9,267 nt of DNA, taken from UBA1049 sp964525815 (GTDB taxonomy: Bacteria; Bacillota; Clostridia; Oscillospirales; CAG-382). Shown here one piece after another: positions 6,784 through 9,267 of the stretch. Position numbers and translations under genes: made by a program. The stretch spans positions 1 to 9,267 of the forward strand of contig CAZGJQ010000079.1 in assembly GCA_964525815.1 (NCBI GenBank), in the 5' to 3' direction. The notes below the pieces were generated by a model. That model was not told the DNA's origin. It made no database searches and saw only the letters and a list, made by a program, of their open reading frames with translations. Positions within the stretch are counted from its first letter, which is position 1. The number at the start of each line of letters is the position of its first letter.

Positions 6784-8064
6784 ATGAAAAAAAACAAAGA
6801 GGCTCTTCCCCTGTTTTTGTGCATGGCTTTTTTTGCTATGCTTGTGTTAAATTCCTGTTCGGTAGGTCCGGACTCTTATGAAGAGCCTTGGGTTATAGAC
6901 GGGGAGTTTGAGTACTGCGTTGTTTATGATGCAATGGGTGGAAGCATTAAGTCGGCGGGAAGTAGAACGGTTTATTACTCTGCGGACTCACTGCTCAAGG
7001 AGCCGTCCGGCGCCTCCGGAATGCTGGTTGAGCCTGTTAACGGTAATAAGCTGGTCTTCGGATGGTATACGGCATATAAAAACACGGGTACGGAGGAGCA
7101 GCCTGTTTATGTGTTTGATGAAGAGGACAGATGGGACTTTGCCTCCGACAGGATAAACGACGAGAATGCGGGACGGGACAAAACCCTTACTCTGTATGCA
7201 TACTGGATTGACGCACCCTCCGTTTACTTTGTGGATGCGGACGACGCTGAGAATATATTGATAAAATGGGAGAATATAAAGCTTGACACCCCCCTTTCCA
7301 GACCCACCTCCACCGAAAAGGCAACCATAAAGAAGACCGTGGGAGGGATTGAGAGGATTTATTCGCTCTTGGATTACTATTTTGATCCCGAATGCAGCGA
7401 AAAAGTGGTTTGGGGAGATAGCGGAAGCACGGTAGGCGATATTCTCTCGGACAGTCAGGGTGAATTCAAGGCATATATATACTGCAAATATATCGAGGGC
7501 GAGTATACAAGAATAAGAAACGCAGCCGGCCTAAGGAATATAAGCGACCTTGACGGGAAATATATAATTGCCGACGACATTGATTTGGATGACGTAAGCT
7601 GGCAGCCTATAGGCGAGGATAAGCCCTTCGGCGGAGTGCTTTTGGGTAACGGATATACCATAAGTAACCTTAGAATTGAAGCGAAAAACAGGGTAACCGG
7701 AATATCCCCGTATAGAGATAGGGAAAGGTCGTTCGGTCTTTTTTCCTCCTTTTCGGGAGCGATTGTCTCGGGTGTAAGCGTCCGTAATGCTACAATAGTG
7801 ATAGATTCCACATGCAACGCCGCCGTTTGTGCGGGAGTGCTGGGAGGCAGAGCAAGGGACAGCGTGTTCGAGAATTGCAAAACGGAAAATTACAAGGTTT
7901 ATTCAAACGGCGAGGTAAAAATACAGCTTTTTCTCGGTGCGGCGATATTTGCGGACAACACCTGCATATTAACCAAAAACGATTTTGAAGAGCCGGATAC
8001 CGATGCTCTGAGCATAATAAAGGAGAAACTTATAACCGGGCTTATTCAAGTTACCCAGAATTAG
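6784..8064 (+). CDS. predicted surface lipoprotein with Listeria-Bacteroides repeat and GLUG-like beta-helix
   Basis: A 426-residue secreted protein anchored by lipid. The start MKKNKEALPLFLCMAFFAML followed by VLNSC fits a lipoprotein signal peptide, with lipidation and cleavage at Cys25. Residues about 42-142 form one Listeria-Bacteroides repeat (Flg_new, InlB B-type): a VVYDAMGGSI strand, GWYTAYKN, RWDFA and TLTLYAYWIDAP. Residues about 147-240 look like a degenerate second copy (YFDPEC, KAYIYCKYIEGEY). Residues about 243-365 resemble the GLUG-like beta-helical modules of surface adhesins (GKYIIADDIDLDDVSWQPIG, FGGVLLGNGYTISNLRI, FGLFSSFSGAIVSGVSVRNA). The last 60 residues end without an LPXTG or transmembrane anchor, consistent with lipid anchoring. 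ATG at 6784 is chosen for the signal peptide; its ribosome binding site (AGAAGA) is weak, and an upstream in-frame ATG at 6754 would add ten residues. The role is probably surface binding, but no ligand can be inferred. Confidence 0.8.
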   Translation: MKKNKEALPLFLCMAFFAMLVLNSCSVGPDSYEEPWVIDGEFEYCVVYDAMGGSIKSAGSRTVYYSADSLLKEPSGASGMLVEPVNGNKLVFGWYTAYKNTGTEEQPVYVFDEEDRWDFASDRINDENAGRDKTLTLYAYWIDAPSVYFVDADDAENILIKWENIKLDTPLSRPTSTEKATIKKTVGGIERIYSLLDYYFDPECSEKVVWGDSGSTVGDILSDSQGEFKAYIYCKYIEGEYTRIRNAAGLRNISDLDGKYIIADDIDLDDVSWQPIGEDKPFGGVLLGNGYTISNLRIEAKNRVTGISPYRDRERSFGLFSSFSGAIVSGVSVRNATIVIDSTCNAAVCAGVLGGRARDSVFENCKTENYKVYSNGEVKIQLFLGAAIFADNTCILTKNDFEEPDTDALSIIKEKLITGLIQVTQN

Positions 8065-8095
8065 TTTATTTGCAAAAGGTTTTATGCAGTATGAA

Positions 8096-8154
8096 TTAAA
8101 ACACAAATATCAAGATTAACAGTATGTCATTAAATAGCATTCAGGTTGTTTTAA
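8096..8154. repeat. AT-rich inverted repeat ahead of the DUF6323-like gene
   Basis: TTAAAACA (8096-8103) and its exact reverse complement TGTTTTAA (8147-8154) are separated by 43 bases in the 102-base gap before the last two genes. The right arm ends just before the ribosome binding site. In such AT-rich DNA it may be chance. No convincing -35/-10 pair or terminator was found in this gap, although the lipoprotein gene ends at 8064. Confidence 0.25.
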
Positions 8155-8160
8155 AAGGGG
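8153..8160 (+). promoter_or_regulatory. ribosome binding site deciding the DUF6323-like start
   Basis: AAAAGGGG at 8153-8160 directly abuts an ATG at 8161, which leaves no spacing, but lies 6 bases before the in-frame ATG at 8167. Normal spacing therefore favours 8167 as the start, although initiation at 8161 would add only Met-Ile. Confidence 0.6.
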
Positions 8161-8166
8161 ATGATT

Positions 8167-8652
8167 ATGGATAATAACATTGAACTTTTTAATATTAATG
8201 CTTTACAAAAATATGCTGTGAACGATATTATTAAGTATAATGATTTAACAATGAAAACAGGCTTAATGCTCACACATCAACAAGCAATTGAATTAGTAGA
8301 GACTCGTAACATAGAATTGAATAAAAATGGCAGAATAGAACTCGGTGAAGGTATTATTGGAAAATTAATATATGAATTCTTTGATTCGCCTTATATAACA
8401 AAGTATAATTATCAAGATACACTCAATGCACTAATTGAAACATTTTATTATTATAAAAATGAAACACTTGACCTAATAAGTGACGATGATTTAATTAAAT
8501 ATATGTGTAAATACTTTAATGGCTCGTGTCATGGCTCAATTGAGTTGCTGTCAGGAAGGGAGCTTGATAGACTGGCAAGAAATATACGCAGTTGGCGTAA
8601 TGCCGATCATTCCGATGATACCATAATGGACAAGGAACAGGATGATGAATAA
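8167..8652 (+). CDS. DUF6323-like protein, function unknown
   Basis: A 161-residue, probably cytoplasmic protein with no signal peptide or membrane helix. Its conserved-looking core is LTHQQAIELVETRNIELNKN, then RIELGEGIIGKLIYEFFDSPYI, NYQDTLNALIETFYYYKNET, LISDDDLIKYM, and GSIELLSGRELDRLARNIRSW. From memory this pattern fits DUF6323, a Bacillota family without known function; the assignment was not checked by search. The sequence is mostly helical and acidic toward the C-terminus (DKEQDDE). The gene overlaps the next one by 11 bases, so the two are almost certainly cotranscribed and translationally coupled. GC content is about 30%, far below the 45-50% of the genes to its left, and codons are strongly A/T-ending (AAT, ATT, TTA), which suggests acquisition or relaxed selection. 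Confidence 0.75.
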   Translation: MDNNIELFNINALQKYAVNDIIKYNDLTMKTGLMLTHQQAIELVETRNIELNKNGRIELGEGIIGKLIYEFFDSPYITKYNYQDTLNALIETFYYYKNETLDLISDDDLIKYMCKYFNGSCHGSIELLSGRELDRLARNIRSWRNADHSDDTIMDKEQDDE

Positions 8653-9267
8653 TATACGCGATATAGAAAGAGCCGGTCTCATTGACCCAACATTATTAAA
8701 CGAAGAGTTTTATTTGCAGAGTTTAATTACCGAAGGATATAAAAAAGGAATATTGCAATACTCGGATGTAGAAAAAATTCAATTTTTTTGCTTTGAATTG
8801 TTGTCCCATAAGATAGAACAATATAATAGCGGTTTTTCCGGCTCTATTCGTGAGGAAGTAGCAAAAAGCATTATGTCATCTATAGGTTATACAATTGGTA
8901 TAAGCCTAAAAGAGTACCCTAATGCTGATTATGCAGCGACAGCGTTAAAGGAAATAAAAATAAGCGAATTATATAGCAAAGGGCTAGCACGCATAGATTT
9001 GTTCGTAAAAGAAACTAAAACCCTATATATAAGAGCTCTCAAAAATAAAGTTGTTAACCAGAATAGCTTTTATAATGTAACATTTGATAGAAGTCTTAAA
9101 AAAATCATTAAAAAATATAATTCCGACTTTGCAGCACATGAAATCTGCATTATACCGGAATATCCATTATGCAATCTGATTAATGGCTTGGTGGGAATTG
9201 AATTTGTAAAATCCTATGTGGAATCAATTTATTATGAAAATAAATTTTGCCGAAATTTTTCATCTGA
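8642..9267 (+). CDS. DUF6179-like protein, function unknown (5' part)
   Basis: An open frame of 208 complete codons runs without a stop to the right edge. Tandem ATGs at 8642 and 8645 follow AAGGA (8632-8636) by 5 and 8 bases, so either may serve; the longer is given. The protein begins MMNNIRDIERAGLIDPTLLN and includes FYLQSLITEGYKKGIL, IQFFCFELLSHKIEQYNSG, SSIGYTIGISLKEYP, LYSKGLARIDLFVKETK, FDRSLKKIIKKYNSDFAAHE and YYENKFCRNFSS. The combination of a helical N-terminal half, the 'KKYNSDFAAHE' segment followed by a YPL, and an ENKFC segment recalls DUF6179 proteins, usually encoded beside DUF6323; this is from memory. No signal peptide or transmembrane segment is seen. Its start overlaps the DUF6323-like gene, and its AT-rich composition (about 33% GC) matches that gene, supporting one unit. 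Confidence 0.75.
   Translation, partial: MMNNIRDIERAGLIDPTLLNEEFYLQSLITEGYKKGILQYSDVEKIQFFCFELLSHKIEQYNSGFSGSIREEVAKSIMSSIGYTIGISLKEYPNADYAATALKEIKISELYSKGLARIDLFVKETKTLYIRALKNKVVNQNSFYNVTFDRSLKKIIKKYNSDFAAHEICIIPEYPLCNLINGLVGIEFVKSYVESIYYENKFCRNFSS

Noticed and set aside
7455..7880. Minus-strand open frame of 141 codons
   Set aside because: It is antisense to the beta-helical part of the lipoprotein, which has the clear domain signatures.
8065..8095. Terminator after the lipoprotein gene, around GCAAAAGGTTTTATGC
   Set aside because: The pairing is weak and bulged, and no T-run follows it.
1..9267. CRISPR arrays, insertion sequences, tRNA or rRNA genes
   Set aside because: No regularly spaced repeats, transposase frames, terminal inverted repeats or cloverleaf-like segments were seen on either strand.

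Overview
The window looks like a chromosomal segment of a Gram-positive, low-to-mid GC bacterium of the Bacillota, most likely class Clostridia. The evidence is a PcrA-type UvrD helicase with the RNA-polymerase-binding C-terminal domain, a DUF1015 protein, strong AGGAG-like ribosome binding sites, a lipoprotein with a Listeria-Bacteroides repeat, and a DUF6323/DUF6179-like gene pair, a combination I associate with Clostridia. The genus cannot be named from the sequence alone.

Left part (1-6622, all minus strand). Read in the direction of transcription, a SigA-like promoter at about 6594-6622 opens a three-gene operon: pcrA (DNA repair helicase), a DUF1015 protein of unknown function, and valS (valyl-tRNA synthetase). 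The gaps are 29 and 14 bases, and the valS ribosome binding site overlaps the stop region of the DUF1015 gene. A hairpin with T-runs at 216-246 ends the operon. Beyond it lie a possible promoter and the first 34 codons of a sigma-70/ECF-like RNA polymerase sigma factor, which runs off the left edge. valS has no T-box leader of its own.

Middle part (6623-8064). Divergent from pcrA, a near-consensus promoter (TTGACA, 17 bases, TAAAAT) drives a 426-residue predicted lipoprotein. It has a lipobox, one Listeria-Bacteroides (InlB B-type) repeat, and a GLUG-like beta-helical segment. It is probably displayed on the outer face of the membrane.

Right part (8065-9267, plus strand). GC content falls sharply, from roughly 45-50% to about 30-33% by hand count. 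Two overlapping genes follow: a 161-residue DUF6323-like protein, and the first 208 codons of a DUF6179-like protein that runs off the right edge. Both families lack a known function. The tight coupling and distinct composition make this pair the best candidate here for an undescribed system. No tRNA, rRNA, CRISPR array, insertion sequence or attachment site was seen.
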